Positions 1 to 8,086 of a stretch of 64,000 nt of DNA are shown piece after piece. Each line of letters opens with the position of its first letter. Within the stretch, counting starts at the first letter, position 1. Source of the DNA: Desulfovibrio sp. (GTDB taxonomy: Bacteria > Desulfobacterota > Desulfovibrionia > Desulfovibrionales > Desulfovibrionaceae); NCBI RefSeq assembly GCF_019424165.1, contig NZ_JAHZAA010000001.1:227978-291977 (forward strand), written 5' to 3'. The position numbers and the translations under genes were made by a program. The notes beneath the pieces are model-generated. The model was not told the DNA's origin. It saw only the letters and a program-made list of their open reading frames with translations, and ran no database searches.

Positions 1-1
1 C

Positions 2-217
2 GCCCCGGCCGTTCAGGTGTCGCCGCCCCCGGTTGAACCCACTGATGAAGAAATACACGGCATTGACGTGCTGGATCTGGAGCAGGCCGTGCGCTGCCTG
101 TGGAAGGAAAAAATATATGCCGAGGCCGCCATGGGCTGCACCGGCCCTGTGGTGAAGCTGGCTTCGGCCCGGCTTGAGGCTGCGCGTAAGATATTGGCGG
201 ATGCCGGTTACATTTGA
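2..217 (+). CDS. C-terminal end of a probable glycine reductase component C subunit (partial)
   Basis: Only the last 71 codons are in the window; the frame is open to the left edge, so the gene starts outside. The visible tail contains GIDVLDLEQAV and the run EAAMGCTGP, and ends in ADAGYI. From memory this resembles the C-termini of glycine/sarcosine/betaine reductase component C subunits (GrdC or GrdD), which release acetyl phosphate from the enzyme-bound acetyl thioester. The position directly upstream of a thioredoxin and grdA supports that reading. I cannot tell GrdC from GrdD from this fragment. The gap to the thioredoxin is about 100 bp, so cotranscription is likely. Confidence 0.5.
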   Translation, partial: APAVQVSPPPVEPTDEEIHGIDVLDLEQAVRCLWKEKIYAEAAMGCTGPVVKLASARLEAARKILADAGYI

Positions 218-321
218 TCCTCCGGCAGGCGGGCCGCCCTGGGTCGGAGCCGTCCGGCACAGGCCCCGGCCCGCCTTTACCCATAAAGTTTCAACCATCC
301 GCAAGCAAAGCGAGGTGCATG

Positions 322-639
322 ATGATTATTGTCGATAAGGAAAACTTTGAAGCCGAAGTGCAGCAGAGCGCCATGCCCTGCGTGGTGGACCTGTGGGGTC
401 CGCAGTGCGGTCCCTGCCTGGCCCTTATGCCCGCAGTGGAAGAACTGGCCGCCGCCTATGAAGGCAAGGTCAAGTTCTGCAAGCTCAATGTGGCGGAAAA
501 CCGCCGTCTGGTCATCAGCCTGCGCGTCATGGCCGTGCCGACCATCCTGTTTTACAAGGGTGGCGAGTGCGTGGCCCGTCTGACCGGTGATGCCGTGTCC
601 ATCGAGTCCATCAAGGCTGAAACGGACAAGCTGCTGTAA
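322..639 (+). CDS. trxA: Thioredoxin of the glycine reductase cluster
   Basis: A 105-residue single-domain thioredoxin. The redox motif is CGPC at residues 29-32, preceded by WGPQ instead of the usual WAxW, and the cis-Pro segment VPTILFY follows near residue 75. Its likely job is to supply electrons to glycine reductase, because selenoprotein A must be re-reduced each turnover and the gene sits between a probable component C gene and grdA. Two adjacent ATG codons (319 and 322) are possible starts; 322 is preferred because the GAGGTG ribosome site at 312-317 is then 4 nt away. About 110 bp separate it from grdA. Confidence 0.85.
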   Translation: MIIVDKENFEAEVQQSAMPCVVDLWGPQCGPCLALMPAVEELAAAYEGKVKFCKLNVAENRRLVISLRVMAVPTILFYKGGECVARLTGDAVSIESIKAETDKLL

Positions 640-750
640 CAGTTTCGCGTCGGGGCAGGCCGGTACGGCCTGCCCGGCGCCTGGATGAGGATGACGGGCC
701 GCCGCATAGGCCCGTATTGGCAGAACGCCCATAATCTCAAGGAGTATGCA

Positions 751-1227
751 ATGGGTAAGCTTACAGGCAAGAAGCTTCTGCTGCTTGGCGAAAGGGACGG
801 CGTACCCGGCCCGGCCATGGCGGATGTCTTCGCAAATTCGGGCGCGGAAATATTGTTTTCCGCTACCGAATGCTTTGTCTGAACGGCCGCAGGGGCCATG
901 GATCTGGAAAATCAGCAGCGCGTCAAGGACGCGGCTGAGAAGTTTGGTGGCGAGAACGTTGTGGTGATTCTCGGCTCTTCCGACCCTGAAGGGGCGGAAA
1001 TTTATGCCGAAACCGTCACCATGGGCGACCCCACCTTCGCCGGACCCTTGGCAGGAGTCCCGTTGGGACTCTGCGTATATCACATTCTTGAACCCGAAAT
1101 CAAAGCAGAAGCCGATCCCGCCAAGTGGGAAGAGCAGATCAGCATGATGGAAATGGTCCTTAACGTGGACGCGCTCGTGGAATCTGTAAGAAAGATGCGC
1201 GAAGCCAACAGCAAGTTCAGCCTTTAG
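751..1227 (+). CDS. grdA: Glycine reductase selenoprotein A (UGA = Sec44)
   Basis: Selenoprotein A carries the glycine-derived carboxymethyl group as a selenoether between component B and component C of glycine reductase. The frame runs 751-879, meets TGA at 880-882 and continues open to 1227. The residues around it read CFV-U-TAAG, the GrdA active-site signature, so the TGA encodes selenocysteine 44. The total is 158 residues, the normal GrdA length. Translation starts at ATG 751 behind AAGGAG. A naive gene caller would split it into two short ORFs (ending at 882 and starting at 898). A strong hairpin terminator at 1342-1378 closes the unit, so grdA is the last gene of this cluster. Confidence 0.95.
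880..897 (+). promoter_or_regulatory. Recoding UGA with candidate bacterial SECIS hairpin
   Basis: The in-frame UGA is at 880-882. Just downstream GGCC (885-888) can pair with GGCC (894-897) around the loop GCAGG. Bacterial SECIS elements lie in the coding sequence directly 3' of the UGA. This stem is short and its loop is nearer the UGA than is usual, so the true element may extend further into 898-925. The UGA recoding is well supported; the exact hairpin is tentative. Confidence 0.45.
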
Positions 1228-1341
1228 GAACATTGCCCGCCTGAACTGTACGCAAGGTTTTGAGGGTACATCCTTTCAGGCCTTGCTCCGGCGGCTGCCG
1301 CCGGATACAGGGACGGGTTCGGAATAAAAACGCATAAAAAC

Positions 1342-1378
1342 AGAACTCCGCCTGTCGGGAAACCGCAGGCGGAGTTCT
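1342..1378 (+). terminator. Intrinsic terminator after grdA
   Basis: A 13-bp perfect stem (1342-1354 with 1366-1378) with an 11-nt loop, followed by a T-rich TTCTTCGCTTG stretch. It lies 115 bp after the grdA stop. The rest of 1228-1671 holds no ORF I can support; the AT-rich part from about 1430 to 1660 is probably the promoter region of the following chemoreceptor gene. Confidence 0.75.
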
Positions 1379-1671
1379 TCGCTTGTGCTATAATCAGCCA
1401 GAAAAAATGGAAATTACAGGTATAACGGCGCTACGTTCAGGAGTGTTTCTCAAGTAATATTTATAACAATTATGGTAAATTATCTTATTAACTGTGCCCT
1501 ATAGCTTGCATAAATTTTGCCGATATGTTTCGGTAGGGGATCAGATAATTCGCGAAGATTCATGGGCGATGCATGTCGCCATATGGCATTCTTTGACCAC
1601 TGCAGTAATGCAGAGAATATATATTTGTATACAGGAAAGAACTGTTCAACTCTCAGCCAAGCAGTGTTACT

Positions 1672-3429
1672 ATGAATTCATTTTCTTTGCGCGGAAAGTT
1701 CATTTTGACGATAACCATAGGTGCTGTGGCTCTTGCTGCCATGTTCGCCTTTTCTCTTGACGCTGTTTCTACGCTTGACCGCTCGTTCTTGCAGATGCGG
1801 AATGTGGATGTGGTGGGCAAGATAACCAGCCTTGAAATAGGCAAGGACATCAACTATGTGAGCCGCCTCACCCGTGATGCCATGCTGGGCGGCAACATTG
1901 AAAAGGATATCAAGCAGCAGAGCGACATCGCCAAGCGTAACGAAGAGCGCTTTCAGCAGCTTGCCGCCATGCCTTTCAGCGGTGAGGAAAAAAAGATTAT
2001 TGACGAGGCCCGCACGGCCGCCATCAACTTTATCGCCAATGGTCGCGATGTTCTTTTGCCGCTTCAGTCCGTTCCTGCTGACGAACGGTACAAGGGCTAT
2101 AAAGAATATGCCAAACTGGTCACCCCCTACGCCATGGCCTATCGTGATCAGGGCGGCCTGTTTGACAAGGCCATGAATGCCCGTTTTGATGCCGCCATGC
2201 AGCAGATGCAGGAACAGCTTGAGCACAGCCGCACGACCATGTGGATAATACTGGCTGTTTCCATGCTGGCTATTTACGGTGTGGGTTTTGCCTCTACCAG
2301 TCGCGATCTCAACGTCATGCGCGAGTGTATCGCCTTTGCCGGTGAACTGGGGTCTGACGACCTCACACGCAGGCTTGATACCAGTAAAAGGTCTTCCATC
2401 ACGCCTCTGGCCAAAGCGCTGAACGCCACTGCGGATAACCTGGACAGCTTCAGGGCCGAAACACGCAAGGCCACAGCCGAAGCCCAGAAAGAGCGCGATG
2501 AGGCCCAGGGCTTCATGCATCAGGCACAGGCGGCCAAGGAAGAAGCCGAAAAGGCCAAGATTGAAGGCATGCTCTACGCCGCAAGCCAGCTTGAAGCAGT
2601 GGTGCAGACGCTTAACAACACCACTGATAATCTTTCCAGCCTTATCCACAGCGCCAATAACGGCACCACCCGCCAGGCTGACCGCATGCGCGAAACAGCC
2701 TCGGCCATGGAGCAGATGAACGCTTCCATGCTTGAGGTGGCCCAAAGCTCCTCCCACGCGGCAGGCACCGCTGACCAGACCAGAAGCAAGGCCCAGGACG
2801 GATCGACCTCGGTTACGGAACTGCTCGACAATATCCGCGAGGTGCAGCAGCAGGCCGGAGAAATGAAAGACGGCATGGCCGGGCTTGGTGTTCAGGCCGA
2901 GGCCATTGGCAAGGTGCTTAACGTCATTGCCGACATTGCCGACCAGACCAACCTGCTGGCCCTGAACGCCGCCATTGAAGCCGCGCGCGCAGGCGATGCC
3001 GGACGCGGCTTTGCCGTGGTGGCCGACGAGGTGCGCAAACTGGCCGAAAAAACCATGACAGCCACCAGAGAAGTGGGTGAAGCCATCGGCGGCATACAGT
3101 CAGGCACAACGCACACCATTGACGTGGTTACCCGCACAGTTTCCCGCATTCAGGGCGCCAGCGAACTGGCTGACCGTTCCGGCGCGGCTCTGGCGGAGAT
3201 TGTGTCCATGGTCGACCTGACCACAGATCAGGTGCGCGCCATTGCCGCTGCTTCGGAAGAGCAGTCTGCCGCCAGTTCTGAAATCAACCGCAGCCTGGAC
3301 GAAGTGGACAGAATCTCTGGCGAAAATGCTTCGTTCATGCATCAGTCCGCAGACTCCATCGTGGAGCTGTCGCGGCAGGCCAGCGTGCTTCAGGACCTTA
3401 TCAGCCAGATGAAGCAGGGCGGCGCGTAA
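1672..3429 (+). CDS. Methyl-accepting chemotaxis protein, four-helix-bundle type
   Basis: A 585-residue transmembrane chemoreceptor. TM1 is at about residues 8-28, TM2 at about 190-207, with a helical periplasmic segment of about 160 residues between them that is rich in charged residues, as in 4HB-type sensors. A HAMP-like linker and long coiled coil follow. The invariant signalling hairpin (DQTNLLALNAAIEAARAG, then RGFAVVADEVRKLAEKT) lies near residues 420-463. It would signal to CheA/CheW. The ligand cannot be read from the sequence. It is monocistronic: the hairpin terminator at 3460-3510 follows, and grdA upstream has its own terminator. Confidence 0.93.
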   Translation: MNSFSLRGKFILTITIGAVALAAMFAFSLDAVSTLDRSFLQMRNVDVVGKITSLEIGKDINYVSRLTRDAMLGGNIEKDIKQQSDIAKRNEERFQQLAAMPFSGEEKKIIDEARTAAINFIANGRDVLLPLQSVPADERYKGYKEYAKLVTPYAMAYRDQGGLFDKAMNARFDAAMQQMQEQLEHSRTTMWIILAVSMLAIYGVGFASTSRDLNVMRECIAFAGELGSDDLTRRLDTSKRSSITPLAKALNATADNLDSFRAETRKATAEAQKERDEAQGFMHQAQAAKEEAEKAKIEGMLYAASQLEAVVQTLNNTTDNLSSLIHSANNGTTRQADRMRETASAMEQMNASMLEVAQSSSHAAGTADQTRSKAQDGSTSVTELLDNIREVQQQAGEMKDGMAGLGVQAEAIGKVLNVIADIADQTNLLALNAAIEAARAGDAGRGFAVVADEVRKLAEKTMTATREVGEAIGGIQSGTTHTIDVVTRTVSRIQGASELADRSGAALAEIVSMVDLTTDQVRAIAAASEEQSAASSEINRSLDEVDRISGENASFMHQSADSIVELSRQASVLQDLISQMKQGGA

Positions 3430-3459
3430 CAGCATTTCGCCACCGCAGGTTCACTGACA

Positions 3460-3510
3460 TCCCCCGTCTTTTTTACGGCAGCCGCACAGGCCGTCTGAAA
3501 AGACGGGGGA
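3460..3510 (+). terminator. Hairpin terminator after chemoreceptor
   Basis: A perfect 13-bp stem (3460-3472 with 3498-3510) containing a TTTT/AAAA base, enclosing a loop with a second small GC stem. It is the only clear feature in 3430-3743; the rest of that 314-bp gap shows no supported gene. Confidence 0.65.
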
Positions 3511-3743
3511 TTGCCGTTGGCTGCTTCAGGGCTGGCCTGTGCCGGTTTGGGCAAGCCGGATTGGCCTGACCAGGCCTGTTTGCCCATATCTGCTTTATCC
3601 GTCCACATCTCTGTCCACATCCGCTTGCATTCGCGCACATTCGCCAGCGCCTGCCTACGGCTGTTCACGTATTGGCAGGCGGCGCGGGCGGCTCGCACTT
3701 GCGGCATGCGCGCAGTTATCATAAAGCCTTGGAAGGAGAGTTT

Positions 3744-5087
3744 ATGAGCAAGCATACAGAACAGTGGGGCCGCTTGCTGGCTCCGTATCGCAGGACGCGG
3801 CAGGGCAAGGATCTGGCTGCTCTCGATCTGGTGCGCAATCCGTTTGTGCAGGATTATGACCGCATCATCTTTTCCAGCTCCTTCCGCAGGCTTGCCAAAA
3901 AAACGCAGGTGCACCCTCTGGTGCGCAATGACCATATCCACAACCGCCTTACCCATTCGCTCGAAGTAAGCTGCGTGGGCCGCTCTCTGGCGCTTCTGGC
4001 GGGGCAGGGGCTGGCCGAAAGGGGGCAACTGCCGCAAGGCTACAGCCCCGAGCATCTCGGCCAGATCATACAGGCGGCCTGCCTGGCTCACGATATCGGC
4101 AATCCGCCCTTCGGGCATGCCGGAGAAGAGGCCATACGCGACTGGTTCAAGGATACGGGGCATACCGAACACTACTTCAAGGAACTGCGGCCCGCCGAGC
4201 GGGCGGACTTTGAAGCCTTTGACGGCAACGCCCAGGGGTTTCGCGTGGTCAATACGCTTGAAAACAACAAGGATTCCGGTGGTTTCCGTTTAACATTCCC
4301 TGTGCTGGCAAGTCTTGTCAAATACCCCTGCTCCGCGCACGAGGCGTTGGGCCGGTCCAGTGGCAAGTTCAATTACTATACGGCGGAGCAGGAGATATTT
4401 GCGGATATTTTCAGCACGCTGGGCCTGATGCATGACGGCCGCGCGCGCCGCCACCCCCTTTCCTACCTGCTGGAAGCGGCAGACGACATCTGCTACCGCA
4501 TCATTGATATGGAAGACGCGCGTGAATTGCGCATCATCACCTATCAGGACATCAAGAATGTTATGGATCCCCTGTTGAGCGACAGCAATATGGACGGCGG
4601 GCGTCTGGCGGATATGGATTCGGACCGGCGGCGCTCGGGCATGCTGCGCACCAAGGCCATGGGTCGCATCATCCCCTCGGTGGTGCAGACATTTCTTGAT
4701 AATTATGAAGACATCATGAATGGCACACTGCAAGGCGACCTGCTCAAGCATGCCCGGCAGGATGTGGCGGACTTTATGGCGGCGGCCAAGACGGTGTTTA
4801 CCTGCAAGATCATGAACAATCCGCAAAAAACAGCTCTGGAAATAGGCACGTACACCCTGTACAAACGCTTGCTGGACGTGTTTATTCCCGCCTGTTTCAA
4901 TTTCAGCAAAAAGAACGCCATGTCCTATCAGGAAACGCGCGCCCTGACCCTTATGGGGACCAATGCCCCCGCTGAGGGTGAGTGCCTGTATACGGCCTAT
5001 CTGCGTGTGCTGGATTTCGTGTCCGGCATGACGGACGATTACGCCACGTTTATCTCGCAGCAGTTTTCAGGTACGGCAGCCAGCTAG
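3744..5087 (+). CDS. dgt: Deoxyguanosine triphosphate triphosphohydrolase (HD superfamily)
   Basis: A 447-residue dGTPase-like protein that would hydrolyse dNTPs to nucleoside plus triphosphate. The N-terminal SSSFRRLAKKTQV segment is typical of the family. HD-domain metal ligands are in RLTHSLEV (about residue 69) and AHDIGNPPFGH (about residues 115-125). The ATG at 3744 is preferred because it follows AAGGAGAG by 5 nt; an upstream in-frame start would add an unrelated low-complexity tail. It has no close partner on the same strand. Confidence 0.9.
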   Translation: MSKHTEQWGRLLAPYRRTRQGKDLAALDLVRNPFVQDYDRIIFSSSFRRLAKKTQVHPLVRNDHIHNRLTHSLEVSCVGRSLALLAGQGLAERGQLPQGYSPEHLGQIIQAACLAHDIGNPPFGHAGEEAIRDWFKDTGHTEHYFKELRPAERADFEAFDGNAQGFRVVNTLENNKDSGGFRLTFPVLASLVKYPCSAHEALGRSSGKFNYYTAEQEIFADIFSTLGLMHDGRARRHPLSYLLEAADDICYRIIDMEDARELRIITYQDIKNVMDPLLSDSNMDGGRLADMDSDRRRSGMLRTKAMGRIIPSVVQTFLDNYEDIMNGTLQGDLLKHARQDVADFMAAAKTVFTCKIMNNPQKTALEIGTYTLYKRLLDVFIPACFNFSKKNAMSYQETRALTLMGTNAPAEGECLYTAYLRVLDFVSGMTDDYATFISQQFSGTAAS

Positions 5088-5133
5088 AGGGGAGCCCCAG
5101 ATGTGGCCAACGGCGGGCTGTGTGCGGCAAGGG

Positions 5134-5160
5134 TGGGCCGTGTGGGCCGTGTTGGCCGTG
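5134..5160. repeat. 9-bp tandem repeat, three units
   Basis: TGGGCCGTG is repeated exactly at 5134-5142 and 5143-5151, then with one change (TTGGCCGTG) at 5152-5160. It lies in the gap between dgt and the convergent cysC, just before the longer dispersed repeat at 5165-5264. No gene is supported in 5088-5385. Confidence 0.6.
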
Positions 5161-5164
5161 CGTA

Positions 5165-5264
5165 GGGATGGAAAGGGGCTTGTCCTTCAAAAGAGGAAGT
5201 ATCGGCCCTGCGGGCGCGGGAGTTTTTCAGTTTCTATTGTTCTGCCGCCTGCGCGGCGGGCGGC
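5165..5264 (+). repeat. Dispersed intergenic repeat, copy 1, with REP-like palindrome
   Basis: About 100 bp that is similar by eye to 9424-9518: both have GGGATGG...GGGCTTGT, then GCCCTGCG.GCGCGGGA, a T-rich stretch, and end in the identical 21-bp GC palindrome (5244-5264 here). The palindrome folds GCCGCC with GGCGGC. It is non-coding and lies between convergent genes. Confidence 0.65.
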
Positions 5265-5385
5265 CTAAATACCGAACAAAGAAAAATCCCTCGTGGCCCG
5301 CAGGGCCGCAAAAAACGTATCCTAAAGGGCAAACCCTTCCTCCTGGTCCCGCGGGCAGGCGTATTCCTGCCGCGCAGTAAGCCCC

Positions 5386-5985
5386 CTACAGGGCAATGCA
5401 ACGTTCCCGGACGGGCATGGGCGCCAGCACTGTAGCGGGCAAGGCATGGGCCAGCCGGTTCCAGTGACGGGCTTTTGTCAGTGCGTCCAGGGCCAGATTG
5501 CGCAAGATCAGATAGCTTTCGGCCAGATCATGCCGGTCTGTGTCGATAATGTGATCCGCGTGAAGTGGTTCGTCAAACCTGTCGGTAAGGCCACTCAGGC
5601 CCGGCACATGGCCTTGCCCGGCCATGGCGTACAATCCTCTTGTGTCGCGGGTTACCAGTGTCTGCAAAGAACAGCGCACCCACACCTCATGGTACAGCGG
5701 CAGATTTTTGCGGTTTTTCTGACGCATGACGCTGTAAGGCGTTGTGGCCGCCACAATGCACACGCGCCCCTGGGCGTGGTGCTGCAATGCCTGATCGCGC
5801 AGGGCGTTCATGGCGGTGATACGCTCCTGGGGCGCGATGCCGTCAAGGCCCGTCTGGCGGCGAAAATGGTTTTCATCAACAAATGCTGTTTCCACGCCCT
5901 GTCCTTCAAGGAACAGGCGCACAAGAGAACCCAGGGTGGTTTTGCCGCTGCCGGAAAGGCCCAACAGCCAGATCACGGGCGTCAT
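5386..5985 (-). CDS. cysC: Adenylylsulfate (APS) kinase
   Basis: A 199-residue P-loop kinase that would phosphorylate APS to PAPS. Visible motifs: Walker A GLSGSGKTT at the N-terminus, DENHFRRQ in the sulfate-nucleotide region, and a later TRDTRGLYA. The start chosen is ATG 5985 after GAGGTATGC; an upstream frame extension of 27 codons has no family similarity. It stands alone, with no cysN/cysD next to it. In a sulfate reducer APS is the direct substrate of dissimilatory reduction, so a PAPS-forming kinase probably serves sulfation or assimilation. The sequence after Walker A is fairly divergent, so a related small-molecule kinase is possible. Confidence 0.75.
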   Translation of the reverse strand: MTPVIWLLGLSGSGKTTLGSLVRLFLEGQGVETAFVDENHFRRQTGLDGIAPQERITAMNALRDQALQHHAQGRVCIVAATTPYSVMRQKNRKNLPLYHEVWVRCSLQTLVTRDTRGLYAMAGQGHVPGLSGLTDRFDEPLHADHIIDTDRHDLAESYLILRNLALDALTKARHWNRLAHALPATVLAPMPVRERCIAL

Positions 5986-6184
5986 GCATACCTCGCTTGT
6001 TTGCGCATTGCATTGGCGCGGCCGGGCCGCGCAGGAACGCCCGGAAAATTGCAATAATCCGGCCATGTTGAATAAGTCTTTTTATTATAGCGAGATAGGC
6101 GTTAAGCGCGCGGGAGAGGCTGCTTTTTTGACGGTCAGGGGCGAGAAACAGCGGGGGAAGCGGCAAAAATATCCTGTAGCAACG

Positions 6185-6215
6185 AAAAAAGGGAGTCAGC
6201 ATGCTGACTCCCTTT
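6185..6215 (-). terminator. Terminator of the tRNA-Val/tRNA-Asp transcript
   Basis: A perfect palindromic stem, GGGAGTCAGC on one arm, at 6191-6212 with an A6 run at 6185-6190, which is a T6 tail on the minus strand. It lies 9 bp past the tRNA-Asp 3' end. Confidence 0.85.
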
Positions 6216-6223
6216 AAACATTC

Positions 6224-6300
<77 letters not shown>

Positions 6301-6307
6301 GGATTTA

Positions 6308-6383
6308 TGGTGGGCAGTACAGGACTTGAACCTGTGACCCCCGCCGTGTGAAGGCGGTGCTCTACCAGCTGAGCTAACTGCCC
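6308..6383 (-). tRNA. tRNA-Val (anticodon CAC)
   Basis: The minus strand shows acceptor GGGCAGT with ACTGCCC, D-arm AGCTCAGCTGGTAGAGC, anticodon loop TTCACAC (anticodon CAC), T-loop GGTTCAAGTCC, discriminator A and encoded CCA at 6308-6310. It is the first gene of the two-tRNA unit; the AT-rich sequence above 6400 should hold its promoter. Confidence 0.96.
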
Positions 6384-6530
6384 TCCCGGAGACACGTTTC
6401 TATGCAAAACCCACCGAAGAGTCAAGCGAAAAATATGAAGTAAAAATTTTTTTACAGGGGTAAAAAGATAACACACTGTTTTATTTGCATAAGTTTTATT
6501 TTCTATAAAACCGGCACATTGATTGTCTTG

Positions 6531-6599
6531 CGCCGTACCGGGTGGAGTGCTAGACCCTCCTGTAGCACCTCTGTACGGCGTCAGCCGTAGCTGCGGCTG
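6531..6599 (+). promoter_or_regulatory. Structured leader upstream of polysaccharide deacetylase
   Basis: Two consecutive hairpins. The first pairs CGCCGTAC (6531-6538) with GTACGGCG (6573-6580) and, inside it, GTGCTA (6547-6552) with TAGCAC (6563-6568). The second pairs CAGCCG (6582-6587) with CGGCTG (6594-6599). They lie 60 bp before the start codon and downstream of an AT-rich promoter-like stretch (6430-6520). They could be a 5'-UTR element; no known riboswitch class is recognised. Confidence 0.45.
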
Positions 6600-6659
6600 C
6601 CGTAATGGCTGTTTTGCGGGTCTGAAAGGGGGTGACAGCAGTTTTTTAGAGGCAATGTA

Positions 6660-7724
6660 ATGAAACCCTTATGGATACGCCTTTGGGCGATATTTTTTTT
6701 CGGGCTGGCCGTATGTGCTGCTCCGGGTGTTCAGGCCCGGGTGGTAGACGGCGGCAGTATTATGGATCAGCACATGCGCGAAAATCTATGCGCGCTGACG
6801 TTTGACGACGGGCCTTCTGCCAATACGCCCCAGTTGCTGGACATGCTGAGTGAATACGGCATCCCGGCCACATTTTTTCTTTTGGGCAAGCAGGCCGAGC
6901 GGCATCCTGCCCTTGTGCGGCGCATCCTGGCCGAAGGGCATGAGGTGGGCAATCACTCGTATTCACATCCCAACCTGCGCATGCTTTCTCCTGAAAAAAA
7001 ATTGCAGGAGATCGGGCAGACAGATGCCATCCTGCGCGCTCTCGGGGCCAGCCCTTCGTTTCTGCGCCCCCCTTACGGGGCCTATGATAACCATACGGTA
7101 AGCGTGGCCGAAAGTCTGGGCCTGGGCATCATGCTCTGGTCGCTGGACAGCCGCGACTGGAAAAGCCTGCCCGCCAACTACGCCACCCTGCGCAGTACCC
7201 GTGGCACGGTGTATGATACCGGTGCTCTGCGCGGCATTTTTTTGTTTCATGACACGCACAAACGCACAGTTGAAGACCTGCCCCGCATTATCCGCGACCT
7301 GCGCGCCGGGGGGTGTCAGCGTTTTGTGACGGTGAGTGATTACCTTGACGGCCTGCTTGATCCGGAGCCGGGCATACTTATGACCCGTCGTTTTACGGAC
7401 AGCGCCCCGCCCGCCGTGGCAGAAAAAAAGCCCGGCCGCCTCAAGGAGCAGTTTCAGGAAATGCCGCCCGAAAGTTACCCCGCAGGCACTGCGGCCTTGC
7501 CTCTGGCCCGCACAAGCCGCCCCTGGCGGTCTGGAAATGGCGCGGCCGAGGCGGACAGGCAACCGGCCGCAGAAGCTGACAGGCAGGCCGCCGGCGAAAA
7601 CAGCGGCCTGGGGCACGACAGCGGCGCGCAGCCTGCAACGGTCGGGCCTGGGGCCGGTGCGGGTATGCCTTTGGGCAGCTCTGTTTTCACGCCCGGCACA
7701 GTCGCCGGTTCTGCGGACGCTTAG
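6660..7724 (+). CDS. Exported polysaccharide deacetylase (NodB-like, CE4)
   Basis: 354 residues. A signal peptide at residues 1-26 (charged start, hydrophobic core, ends VQA) sends it to the periplasm. The NodB domain covers about residues 40-225: TFDDGP at 47-52 (catalytic Asp and metal Asp), HSYSHPN near 98 (two metal His), RPPYGAY near 138 and LFHDTH near 195. It would remove N-acetyl groups from a GlcNAc polymer or peptidoglycan. Residues from about 240 onward are Ala/Gly/Pro-rich and probably disordered. It is a single gene, preceded by a structured leader and followed by a shared terminator at 7970. Confidence 0.88.
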   Translation: MKPLWIRLWAIFFFGLAVCAAPGVQARVVDGGSIMDQHMRENLCALTFDDGPSANTPQLLDMLSEYGIPATFFLLGKQAERHPALVRRILAEGHEVGNHSYSHPNLRMLSPEKKLQEIGQTDAILRALGASPSFLRPPYGAYDNHTVSVAESLGLGIMLWSLDSRDWKSLPANYATLRSTRGTVYDTGALRGIFLFHDTHKRTVEDLPRIIRDLRAGGCQRFVTVSDYLDGLLDPEPGILMTRRFTDSAPPAVAEKKPGRLKEQFQEMPPESYPAGTAALPLARTSRPWRSGNGAAEADRQPAAEADRQAAGENSGLGHDSGAQPATVGPGAGAGMPLGSSVFTPGTVAGSADA

Positions 7725-7969
7725 AACAATCAGGTCTTGAAACCGTCCTGGCGTATGCCCGATGCGGTTACAGCACAGTGGACTACCGTTTTTTTGCTGA
7801 CTATTATCCTGATTCACGGGCAATGCCGTTGATGGTGCTGCGAGCAGGGAAAACCGGTGCGAGGCGGGGAAGCTCACGCGGCACACCCTGCGCAGGCGAC
7901 TCCAGCGAAGACAATGAAAATCTCTCAAATGTTCACTGCCTAGAATATTTTTTATCTTTGGCATACCGG

Positions 7970-7998
7970 AAAAGCGCCCCGCAAGGGGCGCTTTTTTT
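7970..7998 (+). terminator. Terminator between convergent genes
   Basis: AAAGCGCCCC (ending 7980) pairs with GGGGCGCTTT (from 7985), loop GCAA, followed by T7. It sits between the deacetylase and the convergent nspC and can serve both directions. The rest of 7725-8086 (362 bp) contains no gene I can support. Confidence 0.88.
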
Positions 7999-8086
7999 CA
8001 TAGTCATGCCGTATTTGCCGCCAACATCTTAAAATGTCGGCAGGAGCTGGCAACAGCCGGCAGGCCTGTGTGCCTTTGCCTGCTGC

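Noticed and set aside
880..882. In-frame stop suggesting a grdA pseudogene
   Set aside because: The surrounding CFV-U-TAAG residues and full family length identify it as a selenocysteine codon.
5446..6057. 203-codon plus-strand ORF opposite cysC
   Set aside because: Shadow of the P-loop kinase on the minus strand, which has a ribosome site and Walker A motif.
7778..8032. 84-codon ORF running through the terminator at 7970-7998
   Set aside because: It reads across a strong intrinsic terminator, lacks a ribosome site and has no recognisable sequence features.
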